From: Pyruvatibacter sp.
GTDB lineage: Bacteria > Pseudomonadota > Alphaproteobacteria > CGMCC-115125
Assembly: GCF_040219635.1 (NCBI RefSeq)
Contig: NZ_JAVJSC010000002.1
Span: 372,001-436,000 of the forward strand
Direction of reading: 5' to 3'
DNA: 64,000 nucleotides
Part shown: positions 41,124-49,885 of the stretch, piece by piece
How the letters are laid out: each line of letters starts with the position of its first letter
Position numbering within the stretch: the stretch's first letter is position 1
Made by a program: the position numbers and the translations under genes
Notes under the pieces: generated by a model
Seen by the model: the letters and a program-made list of their open reading frames with translations, nothing else
The model's database searches: none
What the model was told of the DNA's origin: nothing

Positions 41124-41786
41124 ATGACACTCGATCCCTTCGTTGAGGAACAGATCGCTTCCCTCACCCTCAATACCACCCGTCCGCTGATCGTCACCGA
41201 CGCAGACGAAGTCTTGTTCCGCTTCATGGAAGGGCTGGAAGCATTTCTGGAACGCGAAGGCTACGAGATCAGCCTCAAAAGCTTCGCCATCACCGGTAAC
41301 GTGCGCCACAAGGCAACAGGAAATGTGGTGGAAGCCACCGAGATGCGCGGCCTGCTTGGGGCTTTCTTTCAGGCTGAAACACACAGGCTGGCACCTGTAG
41401 AGGGTGCTGCAGATGCCCTGCAAACCCTGTCAGCCCACGCCGACATCGTGGTGTTATCCAACGTCCCGTTTGACCGCCGCGATGCCCGCGCGCAGTCATT
41501 GCTGGACAGCGGTATGCCTTATCCGCTGGTAGCGAACGCCGGCCTCAAGGGGCCAGCCATGGCCGCGCTGGCGCGAAAAGGCGGGCGCCCGGTTTTTTTC
41601 CTTGATGACATTCCCCACAATCTGCAGTCGGTGCATGAGTCTGTGGACCATGTGCATCTCATCCACTTTGTGGCCGACCCGCGCCTGCGCAAACTGGTCC
41701 CCAGCCCCGAAGCCCATCACATAAGCTCCGGCGACTGGCGCCACGCGGCAGATCACATCACCACCACGATCACCGCGCACGGCTGA
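41124..41786 (+). CDS. HAD-superfamily hydrolase
   Basis: A 220-residue haloacid dehalogenase-like hydrolase, probably a phosphatase. Motif I is VTDADEVLF (nucleophile Asp plus the +2 acid), motif II is VVLSNVPFDRRD, motif III lysine is in GLKGPAMAAL, and motif IV is FFLDDIPHNL. A cap domain lies between motifs I and II. The substrate is unknown. The ATG at 41124 is used; an out-of-family extension overlaps DUF3572. Spacing to the ROK kinase is ten bases. Confidence 0.82.
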   Translation: MTLDPFVEEQIASLTLNTTRPLIVTDADEVLFRFMEGLEAFLEREGYEISLKSFAITGNVRHKATGNVVEATEMRGLLGAFFQAETHRLAPVEGAADALQTLSAHADIVVLSNVPFDRRDARAQSLLDSGMPYPLVANAGLKGPAMAALARKGGRPVFFLDDIPHNLQSVHESVDHVHLIHFVADPRLRKLVPSPEAHHISSGDWRHAADHITTTITAHG

Positions 41787-41796
41787 AACTGGCACC

Positions 41797-42708
41797 ATGC
41801 GCATCGGCATAGATCTTGGCGGCACAAAAACCGAAGCCATGCTGATGGCACCCGACGGCAGCAAGGTTGCCCGCCTGCGCGTTCCCACACCGTCAGGTAA
41901 CTACCAAGCCAACCTCGATATGCTGGTGGATCTGGTGACTCATATGGATAAGACCGCCGGGTGCCGCTGCCCGGTTGGCATCGCTATGCCCGGCGCGGTG
42001 TCAGCCACTACGGGCCTTGTCAAAAATGCCAACTCTACCTGGCTCATCGGCCAGCCCTTGCCGCTGGATCTGCAAAAACGCCTTGGCCACCGCGTGCGCT
42101 TTGCAAATGACGCAGATTGTTTTGCCCTCTCCGAAGCACACGACGGCGCCGGAGCCCGGCACCAGACCGTGTTCGGCGTTATCCTGGGTACCGGCGTCGG
42201 CGGTGGCCTTGTCGTCAATACACGTCTTGTTTCAGGTCCAAATGCCATCACCGGCGAATGGGGCCATACGCCGTTGCCGTGGATGACACGTGACGAATAT
42301 CCAGGCCCGCTATGCTATTGCGGCAAACACGGCTGCATCGAAACATGGTGCTCAGGCCCGGCGCTTGCCGCTGACCACACCCGCATTACTTCGACAACGC
42401 TTTCACCTGAACAAATTGTCGAGCAGGCAGGTGCCGGCAATACCGACGCGCTGGCAACGCTTAACCGCCACACAAGCCGCCTCGCCCGCGCGCTGGCCAT
42501 GGTTATCAACATTCTGGACCCACATATTATTGTTCTGGGCGGTGGTCTGAGCGAGCTTGAGCATCTTTATCCAGCCATAGCTGCCGACCTGCCTCAGCAT
42601 GTATTCTCCGACACCGTGGAAACGCAGGTCGTCAAAAACACTCACGGTGCGTCCAGTGGCATCAGAGGCGCCGCATGGCTGTGGCCTGCGGACGCGGTGG
42701 CAGACTGA
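41797..42708 (+). CDS. ROK-family sugar kinase
   Basis: A 303-residue ROK-fold kinase (fructokinase or N-acetylglucosamine kinase type). The phosphate motif is IGIDLGGTKTEAM, the catalytic Asp is in RFANDADCFAL, and the zinc motif is Cys173-Tyr-Cys175 ... Cys180 with GCIETWCSG. GEWGHTPLP holds the sugar-binding Glu and zinc His. There is no DNA-binding domain, so it is an enzyme rather than a repressor. The sugar cannot be fixed from sequence. It shares TGATG with dinB. Confidence 0.9.
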   Translation: MRIGIDLGGTKTEAMLMAPDGSKVARLRVPTPSGNYQANLDMLVDLVTHMDKTAGCRCPVGIAMPGAVSATTGLVKNANSTWLIGQPLPLDLQKRLGHRVRFANDADCFALSEAHDGAGARHQTVFGVILGTGVGGGLVVNTRLVSGPNAITGEWGHTPLPWMTRDEYPGPLCYCGKHGCIETWCSGPALAADHTRITSTTLSPEQIVEQAGAGNTDALATLNRHTSRLARALAMVINILDPHIIVLGGGLSELEHLYPAIAADLPQHVFSDTVETQVVKNTHGASSGIRGAAWLWPADAVAD

Positions 42709-43979
42709 TGGCAACGCTGTGCCGCGATTGTTTTGCGCCGAATGACGACAGCACCCGCCGCTGCACCTCATGCAAGAGCCCGCGCCTCGCCCGCCACGAT
42801 GAACTCACGGATCTCACCATGGCGCATATCGACTGCGACGCGTTCTTCGCGGCAATTGAAAAACGTGACGCGCCGGAACTGCGCGACAAGCCGGTCATCA
42901 TAGGCGGCGGGCGGCGCGGCGTTGTTTCAACAGCCTGCTATATCGCCCGCACATACGGTGTCGGATCAGCCATGCCAATGTTCAAGGCGTTGAAAGCGTG
43001 CCCGCACGCTGTCGTGGTCAGACCGCAGATGGAAAAATATGCCACAGCAGGCCGCCAGGTCCGTGACCTGATGCGCGATGTTACGCCGCTGGTTGAGCCA
43101 GTCTCCATCGATGAGGCCTTCCTGGATTTATCCGGTACCCAGCGCCTGCACCGCATGAGCGCCGCTGAAACGCTCATGCGGCTGGCCCTGCGCATTGAGC
43201 AGGAGATCGGCATCACAGTTTCGGTCGGCCTGAGCCATAACAAGTTTCTGGCCAAGCTCGCGTCTGACCTCGACAAGCCGCGCGGATTTTCCATCATTGG
43301 CAAAGCTGAAACGCTCTCCCGTCTTGCCGCCATGCCGGTTGGCAAAATATGGGGCGTCGGCAAATCCATGCGCGGCAAGCTGGAGGCAGACGGCATTACC
43401 ATGATTGCCGACCTGCAAACCATGGACGAACACGACCTGCTGGTGCGCTACGGCCAGATGGGCCTGCGCCTTGCCCGCCTGTCGCGCGGCAACGACACCC
43501 GCGACGTGAAGCCCGTGCGCGAAACCAAAAGCATCAGCGCTGAAACCACCTTCAACGAAGACATTGCGGCCTACGATACCCTCGAAGGCATTCTGTGGCG
43601 CCTGTCCGACAAGGTGGCGACGCGCTGCAAGGCGTCAGACCTTGCAGGCCACACTATTGTACTCAAGCTCAAAACCCGTGACTTCAAAACCCGCACGCGA
43701 AACCTGACCCTGACGGACGCCACCCAGCTTGCGGATGTGATTTACCGGGCCGGGCAAAAGCTGCTGAAGCCTGAAACCGACGGCACCGCCTATCGCCTGC
43801 TCGGCATAGGGGTAGCCGGTCTCGTCACCGCAGGCGGCACGCAGATAGGCGACCTGCTGGACCCCAACGCCGGCAAACGCGCCAGGGCGGAACGAGCCGT
43901 GGATAAAGTGCGTGAGAAATATGGCAAGGAAAGCATCGACAAGGGACGCGGCATCACCGCCGACAAAATCAAACGGTAA
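42708..43979 (+). CDS. dinB: DNA polymerase IV with N-terminal zinc motif
   Basis: A 423-residue Y-family translesion polymerase. Before the polymerase core there is a short zinc-ribbon-like segment CRDCF ... CTSCKSPRLARHDEL, a feature of one alphaproteobacterial DinB subgroup. The core shows MAHIDCDAFFAAIE, the steric gate region, SIDEAFLDLSG (catalytic acidic residues), VGLSHNKFLAKLASD, and GKIWGVGKS in the thumb. A little-finger domain follows. It begins in the ROK kinase stop. Confidence 0.93.
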   Translation: MATLCRDCFAPNDDSTRRCTSCKSPRLARHDELTDLTMAHIDCDAFFAAIEKRDAPELRDKPVIIGGGRRGVVSTACYIARTYGVGSAMPMFKALKACPHAVVVRPQMEKYATAGRQVRDLMRDVTPLVEPVSIDEAFLDLSGTQRLHRMSAAETLMRLALRIEQEIGITVSVGLSHNKFLAKLASDLDKPRGFSIIGKAETLSRLAAMPVGKIWGVGKSMRGKLEADGITMIADLQTMDEHDLLVRYGQMGLRLARLSRGNDTRDVKPVRETKSISAETTFNEDIAAYDTLEGILWRLSDKVATRCKASDLAGHTIVLKLKTRDFKTRTRNLTLTDATQLADVIYRAGQKLLKPETDGTAYRLLGIGVAGLVTAGGTQIGDLLDPNAGKRARAERAVDKVREKYGKESIDKGRGITADKIKR

Positions 43980-43988
43980 GTGAGTGCG

Positions 43989-44810
43989 CTAGCACTCAGG
44001 GACCGGCAACGGTTCGAGCGAAATCAGCCGCGCGCCGATGGCAAGGTCGCCATAGTCCATAACCAGTCCCGTAGAAACACCGTTCTCATAAAACCGCGAC
44101 GAGATTTCAAAGTCAGGCAGACCGGAAATATCAGAGGGGTCAAAATAGCTGATCTGCAATGGCCAGTATTTTACGTTCGCCAGGCTCGCACCAGGCTCCG
44201 CCTCATCATCACCGGGTGCGCCGATGCCACCGCTGCCAATGAATGTGGTGGTCTTGAAATAATGTTCCGTATCCGACCCATCAAACAGATCAGCGGTGAT
44301 GATTTTCTTGCCCGCCTTCGCGGCGTCAAGCATCTGCCTGATATGTTCTGTGGGAAACAGCGTGCCGGCCGGCAACGCCAACGATGTTTTTTCAGGCTTG
44401 GTGAATGCAACCACGCCGTTTTCGACCTCGCCCGAAATCTCTTCCGCACTGTTTCCGTTGATGTAGTGCACCATCGAAAACGTGAACGCATCGCCGTCCG
44501 CGCTTTCCCATGAATTCACACGAAAATCACTGACAAAATCATTGCCCTGCTTGCTGCCCATCCGGTTGACGATGCGCTGGCTGGTGACAAACCCCTCACA
44601 GGCAGACCCCTGCCATTCCAGCACCAGCCGTCCCTTGACCGATGCAATATCAGACCCGTCGGCGCTGCCGATCAGGTTCATGGCATAGACCGCGCGATGC
44701 GGCATCAGACCGCTCGCCGCAAACGCAGACTGCGGCAAAACAACCAGCACCAGAAAAAAAAGTCCGGCGCAAATTGCGGCAAAGGCTGTTGGCATTTTCA
44801 GGTTTGACAT
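43989..44810 (-). CDS. EipB-like cell envelope integrity protein (DUF1849)
   Basis: A 273-residue periplasmic protein. After a signal peptide (LVLVVLPQSAFA-AS) comes a beta-rich domain matching the DUF1849/EipB family: PHRAVYAMNLIG, VKGRLVLEWQGSACEGF, SDFRVNSWESADG, LPAGTLFPTEHIRQ. Cys71 and the very last residue Cys273 fit the family's conserved disulfide that closes the beta-spiral (known for Brucella EipB). EipB supports envelope integrity, interacting genetically with TPR proteins. The ATG at 44810 follows TTAAGG; the frame extends further upstream without family-like sequence. Confidence 0.87.
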   Translation of the reverse strand: MSNLKMPTAFAAICAGLFFLVLVVLPQSAFAASGLMPHRAVYAMNLIGSADGSDIASVKGRLVLEWQGSACEGFVTSQRIVNRMGSKQGNDFVSDFRVNSWESADGDAFTFSMVHYINGNSAEEISGEVENGVVAFTKPEKTSLALPAGTLFPTEHIRQMLDAAKAGKKIITADLFDGSDTEHYFKTTTFIGSGGIGAPGDDEAEPGASLANVKYWPLQISYFDPSDISGLPDFEISSRFYENGVSTGLVMDYGDLAIGARLISLEPLPVPEC

Positions 44811-45063
44811 GGGCCTTAACCTAGCGCGGAACCGCTGAGTATTACACGCGGCAAATTGTGCCGGGTTGCCGGGCACAAATGCACGTGTTTGCCCGTGCAA
44901 TGGTAAACGGCACTGGCGGAAAACGCACAAATAGCCTCACTTTTTTGACTAATAGGCAAAGGCACGCGGCTTGCTCCGTAGGCAGCATTCCCCAATGATG
45001 CCTCGGTAAACCGAAGGCACAACGGGGGTTGTAGGTCGGCGCTCAGACAGGAGTAGATGAGCT

Positions 45064-45786
45064 ATGTATCACGCCACAGTTCCAACACCCGGCATGGGGG
45101 CACTAACAGACATAGTGACACGCAACAAAGACGCGTCCTTTGTGCCCAAAGTCATGCAGCCCGCACTCGCAATGCCCAAGGAAACCCGTGAGCTTATCGA
45201 GCGCGCTCTCAACTATGCAGCGGAAGCCCAGCAAACCATTTCAGAACAGCGCTCGCGTATCGCCCAGCTTGAAACCCTGTCGATGACGGATGAACTCACC
45301 GGCCTTCTCAACCGCCGCGGTTTTTCGAATGCGCTGGACCGCGCCCTTGGCAATGCCCGTCGCCACAACGAACAGGGATTGCTCGTGGCCATAGATCTTG
45401 ATGGCTTCAAGCCCGTGAACGACACCTACGGACACGCAGCGGGCGACGCGCTGTTGCAGCACGTTTCGGACTTTTTGTCGGCCCGTGTGCGCACAACAGA
45501 TTATCTGGCACGCATGGGCGGCGACGAGTTTGCAATCCTCATGGTCAATGGTGAGCTCGCGCCCGCCCGTCACCGCGCCATCGAACTCAAGGCAGAGCTC
45601 AACGCGGCAACCGCCAGAATCAACCACAGCCACATTCCGCTCAAGGCCAGCTTCGGCATTGCCCCCTATGACAGTGACGCATCGGCTGAGCAGGTCATGC
45701 ATATGGCTGATGTGGCAATGTATCACGACAAGCGCCGTCGGGCCGCGTCGCCCACGTTGGTCAGGCAGTTTCACGCCGCCGAGTGA
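45064..45786 (+). CDS. Diguanylate cyclase, GGDEF protein
   Basis: A 240-residue soluble protein with a 60-residue N-terminal helical region (ELIERALNYAAEAQQTISEQ, likely coiled coil) and a GGDEF domain (about 70-230). The active site is GGDEF (152-156), with LTGLLNRRGF before it and an RTTD inhibitory site (Arg143, Asp146) five residues upstream, so product inhibition is expected. No sensory domain is seen. GGAG precedes the ATG. The 253-base gap before it (44811-45063) includes the divergent promoter of the EipB-like gene. Confidence 0.92.
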   Translation: MYHATVPTPGMGALTDIVTRNKDASFVPKVMQPALAMPKETRELIERALNYAAEAQQTISEQRSRIAQLETLSMTDELTGLLNRRGFSNALDRALGNARRHNEQGLLVAIDLDGFKPVNDTYGHAAGDALLQHVSDFLSARVRTTDYLARMGGDEFAILMVNGELAPARHRAIELKAELNAATARINHSHIPLKASFGIAPYDSDASAEQVMHMADVAMYHDKRRRAASPTLVRQFHAAE

Positions 45787-45789
45787 CGC

Positions 45790-46833
45790 TTAGGGGCTGA
45801 TCGGGTCGCCTTCAGGCTGTTGCTGCGTAATGCAGTGAATGGCACCACCGCCACGCGCGATGTCGAGGGCTGGCACCTGCACGCATTGGCGTCCGGGAAA
45901 GGCATCCGCAATAATCTGCGCCGCATCGTCGTCGCGCGGATCGCCATAGGCAGGCACGATGACGGCACCATTGGCGACATAGAAATTGACGTAGGAAAGC
46001 GGCATCAAACGTCCGTCGTCATGGTGCACCTGTATGGGCTGCGGCACGTCGATGACCTTGAGCGCCCCGCCCGCAGCGTCTTTCATCTGCATCAACCGCT
46101 CGCGGTTGTCCTGCATGGCTGCAAAATTTGGCTCGCCGGGGGCCGGAGCGTTGAGCAAAACGCGGCCACGCCCGGCAAAGCAGGCCACCATATCCACATG
46201 GCCGTCGGTCTCATCACCTTCCAACCCGTCCCCCAGCCACAGCACCCGGCGGATCCCCAGATACATCGCCAGCGCCTCAGCCACTTCGCGCGGATGCAGT
46301 TCGGGGTTTCGGTTGGCGTTGAGCAGACACTGCTCGGTGGTCAGCAACGTACCGTAGCCGTCCACCGTAAAACTGCCGCCCTCCAGCACAATCGGTGCCT
46401 CATAGCAGCGCATTCCCAGCCGCTTGAGAACGTCCGCCCCTACCCGTGCATCATGTGCCGTGTGAGCATACTTTGCTCCCCAGCCGTTGAATTGCCAGTG
46501 AACTCCCGCCACGCCGCGCGCGGGATCCTTGACGAAAGTCGGGCCTGTATCGCGCGCCCATGAATCATCAATTGCCAGCCCTACAACATCCACGCCGGCA
46601 CCACAGGTGAAACGGGCTTCGGCAACGTCATCCGGGTGCGCAATCATCGTCACCGGCTCAAACTGCGAAATGGTGCGGGCCACATGCGCATAGGCAACCA
46701 GCGCCTGGGGCATATATGGCCCCCACAAGTTGCCCCGGCGCGGCCACTGCATCCAGCACCGCGCATGGGGTTCCCACTCAGCGGGCATGAACAGGCCATG
46801 GGCCACGGGACTGTCAGCAAAAAGGTCTGTCAT
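45790..46833 (-). CDS. aguA: Agmatine deiminase
   Basis: A 347-residue enzyme of the guanidino-modifying superfamily that turns agmatine into N-carbamoylputrescine. Family elements: MPAEWEPHARCWMQWP, AIDDSWARDTGP, WQFNGWGAKY, EGGSFTVDGYGTLLTTEQCLLN, GLEGDETDGHVDMVACF, and the catalytic Cys334 in GGGAIHCITQQQP. No N-carbamoylputrescine amidase gene is adjacent; it may be elsewhere. It is convergent with the GGDEF gene. Confidence 0.94.
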   Translation of the reverse strand: MTDLFADSPVAHGLFMPAEWEPHARCWMQWPRRGNLWGPYMPQALVAYAHVARTISQFEPVTMIAHPDDVAEARFTCGAGVDVVGLAIDDSWARDTGPTFVKDPARGVAGVHWQFNGWGAKYAHTAHDARVGADVLKRLGMRCYEAPIVLEGGSFTVDGYGTLLTTEQCLLNANRNPELHPREVAEALAMYLGIRRVLWLGDGLEGDETDGHVDMVACFAGRGRVLLNAPAPGEPNFAAMQDNRERLMQMKDAAGGALKVIDVPQPIQVHHDDGRLMPLSYVNFYVANGAVIVPAYGDPRDDDAAQIIADAFPGRQCVQVPALDIARGGGAIHCITQQQPEGDPISP

Positions 46834-46940
46834 CGGCCTGGCGGTAATTAGGAGTAAAGTGCGGCACTGACTTTCGCTTCATCTGAAGGCGTGCGAAAAG
46901 CAGATGAACACTATCTACACGCGATGAGGAAACCGGACAA

Positions 46941-47408
46941 ATGGCAGGCAGAATTGACGCACGGCTCAAGGAGCTGGCTATCGAACTGACAGACCCCGCG
47001 ACCCCGGCGGCAAACTATGTGCCTTATGTGGTCACCGGAAACCTGGTTTTTATTTCCGGTCAGGTGCCGGTGGACGCGACAGGGCTTCCGTTTCGCGGCA
47101 AGGTCGGCGACACGATAAGCCAGGAGGATGCCGTAAAAGCCGCACGCCTGTGTGGACTCAATATTCTCGCCGCTCTGCGTCAGGCCTGTGACGGCAACCT
47201 TGACCGGGTCACGCGCTGCGTAAAGCTCGGCGGCTTTGTCAACGGCACACCGGACTTTGACCAGCACCCCGCCGTCATCAACGGGTGCTCCGATCTGATG
47301 GTTGATGTCTTCGGAAATGCCGGCAAACACGCCCGCTTTGCGCTGGCGGCAAGCAATCTGCCCTTTGACGTCGCCGTCGAGATTGACGCCGTTTTCGAGA
47401 TTGCCTGA
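46941..47408 (+). CDS. Rid-family (YjgF/YER057c) protein
   Basis: A 155-residue protein of the Rid superfamily, members of which deaminate reactive enamine/imine intermediates from PLP enzymes. Visible are YVPYVVTGNLVFISGQVPVD, LNILAALRQAC, and KHARFALAASNLPFDVAVEID, the last containing the Arg-binding segment near the conserved arginine. The longer N-terminal portion places it outside the RidA core, in one of the subfamilies of less clear function. It shares TGATG with the GDPD gene. Confidence 0.88.
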   Translation: MAGRIDARLKELAIELTDPATPAANYVPYVVTGNLVFISGQVPVDATGLPFRGKVGDTISQEDAVKAARLCGLNILAALRQACDGNLDRVTRCVKLGGFVNGTPDFDQHPAVINGCSDLMVDVFGNAGKHARFALAASNLPFDVAVEIDAVFEIA

Positions 47409-48151
47409 TGGGCCGCGATCTTGGCTGGCTTACGGCCCGCCCTGTTGCCCATCGTGGCCTGCACGGGCTTGAGCCGGGCATTGTTGAAAATCTGCCATCC
47501 GCCTTTCAGGCAGCGATCGACGGCAACTACGCCATTGAATGCGACCTGCAGCTTTCGTCCGACGGCGAAGCAATGGTGTTTCACGATGCAACGCTGGATC
47601 GCCTGACCGAGCGCACCGGCAAGGTCGCAAGCCATACTGCCGCGGAACTAAAAAAGGTGGCGTTCAAAACCAGTACCGACAAAATGCAGACGCTGGGCGA
47701 GTTTCTGGATCAGGTGGCAGGTCGCGTCACGCCGGTCATCGAACTCAAAATCAAGTCCGGCGACGAAGGCCCGCTGGAACAACGAACAGCGCAGGTGCTG
47801 GCTGACTACAAAGGCCCTGCTGCCGTCATGTCGTTCAACCCGCGCAGCATGGGCTGGTTTGCCGCCAATGCGCCCGACATCGTTCGCGGCCAGCTTTCTA
47901 CCGGCTATGACGAAGGCTCAGCGCTCACCATGCCGCGGCTGCAACGCTTTGCCCTGCGACACATGCTCTACAACTGGCAAAGCCGCCCGCATTTCATCGG
48001 CTTTGATATCAACCGGCTGCCGCAATGGTCTGTGACGGCACGGCGCAGGCTCGGTCTGCCGGTGCTTACCTGGACAGTGCGCACCGACGCCCACCGTGAC
48101 ACCGCCGCCCGATATGCCGACCAGATCATTTTCGAGACTTTTCGTCCCTGA
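47408..48151 (+). CDS. Glycerophosphodiester phosphodiesterase
   Basis: A 247-residue GDPD-family TIM-barrel enzyme that releases glycerol-3-phosphate from phospholipid head-group esters. Catalytic elements: AHRGLHGLEPGIVENLPSAF (HR and EN), the metal ligands in AIECDLQLSSDGEAMV, and FHDATLDRLTERTG. There is no signal peptide, so it is cytoplasmic. It starts in the stop of the Rid gene. Confidence 0.9.
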   Translation: MGRDLGWLTARPVAHRGLHGLEPGIVENLPSAFQAAIDGNYAIECDLQLSSDGEAMVFHDATLDRLTERTGKVASHTAAELKKVAFKTSTDKMQTLGEFLDQVAGRVTPVIELKIKSGDEGPLEQRTAQVLADYKGPAAVMSFNPRSMGWFAANAPDIVRGQLSTGYDEGSALTMPRLQRFALRHMLYNWQSRPHFIGFDINRLPQWSVTARRRLGLPVLTWTVRTDAHRDTAARYADQIIFETFRP

Positions 48152-48201
48152 TCTGTGCCCTACCTTCTCATCCACACGGCCAGAAGATAGAGTGAGGCCC
48201 T

Positions 48202-49389
48202 ATGGGTGACGCCGAAAAAATCATTGCACGCACCGCACAAAGCATGAGCAGCATCGACGCTGCCCAATGGGACGCTTGCGCCAACCCCGGCGGCGATATC
48301 CCCTATAATCCGTTCCTGTCTCATGCCTTCCTGATGGCCCTAGAAGCATCAGGATCGGCCACCGCTGAAACCGGCTGGCAGCCCTACCACGTGCTGGTGG
48401 AAGATGCGCACGGCCGCATCGCAGGCTGCGCGCCCGCCTACCTCAAGGGGCACTCCCAGGGCGAATATGTATTTGATTACGGCTGGGCCGATGCATGGGA
48501 GCGCGCTGGAGGCCGCTATTATCCCAAATTGCAGGTGTCCGTACCTTTCACGCCTGCCACGGGCCGCCGTCTGCTCGCACGCCCCGGACCCGACAGGCAA
48601 CAGCGCGAAGATCAGGTAGCCGCCGCCCTTGTCGAGATGACCAACCAGCTTGACCTGTCATCCTGCCACATGACGTTCCTGCCTCACGACCAGTGGACGC
48701 ATCTGGGTCGCATCGGCTTTTTGCAGCGCACCGACCAGCAGTTTCACTGGGAGGATGACAGCTATGGCAACTTTGACGGGTTTCTGACAGCGCTCGCCTC
48801 GCGCAAACGCAAGAACCTGAAAAAGGAACGCGCCCGCGCCGTTGAAAACGATATCAGCATCGAGTGGGTTACCGGGAGCGACATCACCGAAGACCACTGG
48901 GACGCGTTTTTCACGTTCTATATGGATACTGGCAGCCGCAAGTGGGGCACCCCCTACCTGACCCGCACCTGCTTCTCGATGCTGGGCGAAGTCGTGCCAA
49001 ACGACATTCTGCTTATTTTCGCAAAACGCAACGGCCGCTACATCGCCGGTGCCATGAACATGATCGGCTCGGATACGCTGTTCGGGCGTTATTGGGGGTG
49101 TACGGAGCATCATGACTTTTTGCACTTTGAGGTCTGCTACTACCAGGCCATCGAGTTTGCCCTGTCGCGCGGGCTGAAGCGCGTGGAAGCCGGTGCCCAG
49201 GGTGCCCACAAGCTGGCGCGCGGCTATGTGCCAAGCCTCACATACTCGGCGCACTACATCCCCAACCCCAGCTTTCGCGACGCCGTTGAGCGCTACCTCA
49301 CAAGCGAGCGCCAGCATGTGGCCGCAGACGCAGACATGCTGCTGAGCCACGCTCCGTTCAAAAAGACCAGAACCGATCAGGATCACTGA
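48202..49389 (+). CDS. GNAT/FemAB-like acyltransferase (peptidogalycan biosynthesis family)
   Basis: A 395-residue protein of the FemAB-like DUF482 family (GNAT fold), often annotated as peptidogalycan biosynthesis protein; enzymatic role unproven. Characteristic segments are PYNPFLSHAFLMALEASG, FDYGWADAWERAGG, YYPKLQVSVPFTPATG, KRKNLKKERARAV, RYWGCTEHHDFLHFEVCYYQ and GAQGAHKLARGY. It is clearly full length. It lies in a plus-strand run with GDPD upstream and a HIT gene three bases downstream. Confidence 0.88.
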   Translation: MGDAEKIIARTAQSMSSIDAAQWDACANPGGDIPYNPFLSHAFLMALEASGSATAETGWQPYHVLVEDAHGRIAGCAPAYLKGHSQGEYVFDYGWADAWERAGGRYYPKLQVSVPFTPATGRRLLARPGPDRQQREDQVAAALVEMTNQLDLSSCHMTFLPHDQWTHLGRIGFLQRTDQQFHWEDDSYGNFDGFLTALASRKRKNLKKERARAVENDISIEWVTGSDITEDHWDAFFTFYMDTGSRKWGTPYLTRTCFSMLGEVVPNDILLIFAKRNGRYIAGAMNMIGSDTLFGRYWGCTEHHDFLHFEVCYYQAIEFALSRGLKRVEAGAQGAHKLARGYVPSLTYSAHYIPNPSFRDAVERYLTSERQHVAADADMLLSHAPFKKTRTDQDH

Positions 49390-49392
49390 CCC

Positions 49393-49827
49393 ATGAGCCT
49401 CACAACGCCCTATGACGACAACAACATCTTCGCCAAAATACTGCGCGGCGAGGCACCTGCTCACAAAGTGTATGAAGACGACCAGACATTTGCCTTCATG
49501 GACATCATGCCGATGATGGAAGGCCACACGCTGGTGATCCCCCGCGAACCGGCGGTCAATATGTTTGACCTGAGTGAGGATGCTGCAACCACGCTCATCC
49601 GCACCACGCGCAAGGTGGCCCACGCCGTACGCGGTGCCTTTGACCCGCATGGCGTGATCTGCGCGCAGTTTTCAGGTGCACCAGCCGGACAGACAGTGTT
49701 TCACATTCATTTCCACATCATTCCAAGCTGGGAAGGTGTGGAAATGAACCTGCACGCGCGCAAAATGCAGGAAGCCGATGTGCTGGCAGACCACGCCAGA
49801 CGCATCACGGCGAAACTCGCCACATAA
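49393..49827 (+). CDS. HIT-family nucleotide hydrolase
   Basis: A 144-residue histidine-triad protein that hydrolyses nucleotide-linked phosphoamidates or dinucleotides. The triad is His104-x-His106-x-His108 in VFHIHFHIIPSW. The N-terminal half shows NIFAKILRGEAPAHKVYEDD and TLVIPREP, standard for Hint-like members. It is probably transcribed with the upstream acyltransferase gene. Confidence 0.92.
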   Translation: MSLTTPYDDNNIFAKILRGEAPAHKVYEDDQTFAFMDIMPMMEGHTLVIPREPAVNMFDLSEDAATTLIRTTRKVAHAVRGAFDPHGVICAQFSGAPAGQTVFHIHFHIIPSWEGVEMNLHARKMQEADVLADHARRITAKLAT

Positions 49828-49885
49828 GAGACACGCCGTATGTTTGCGGTATGCTGCCCCCAACAAAACAACCGGGGGGACTATC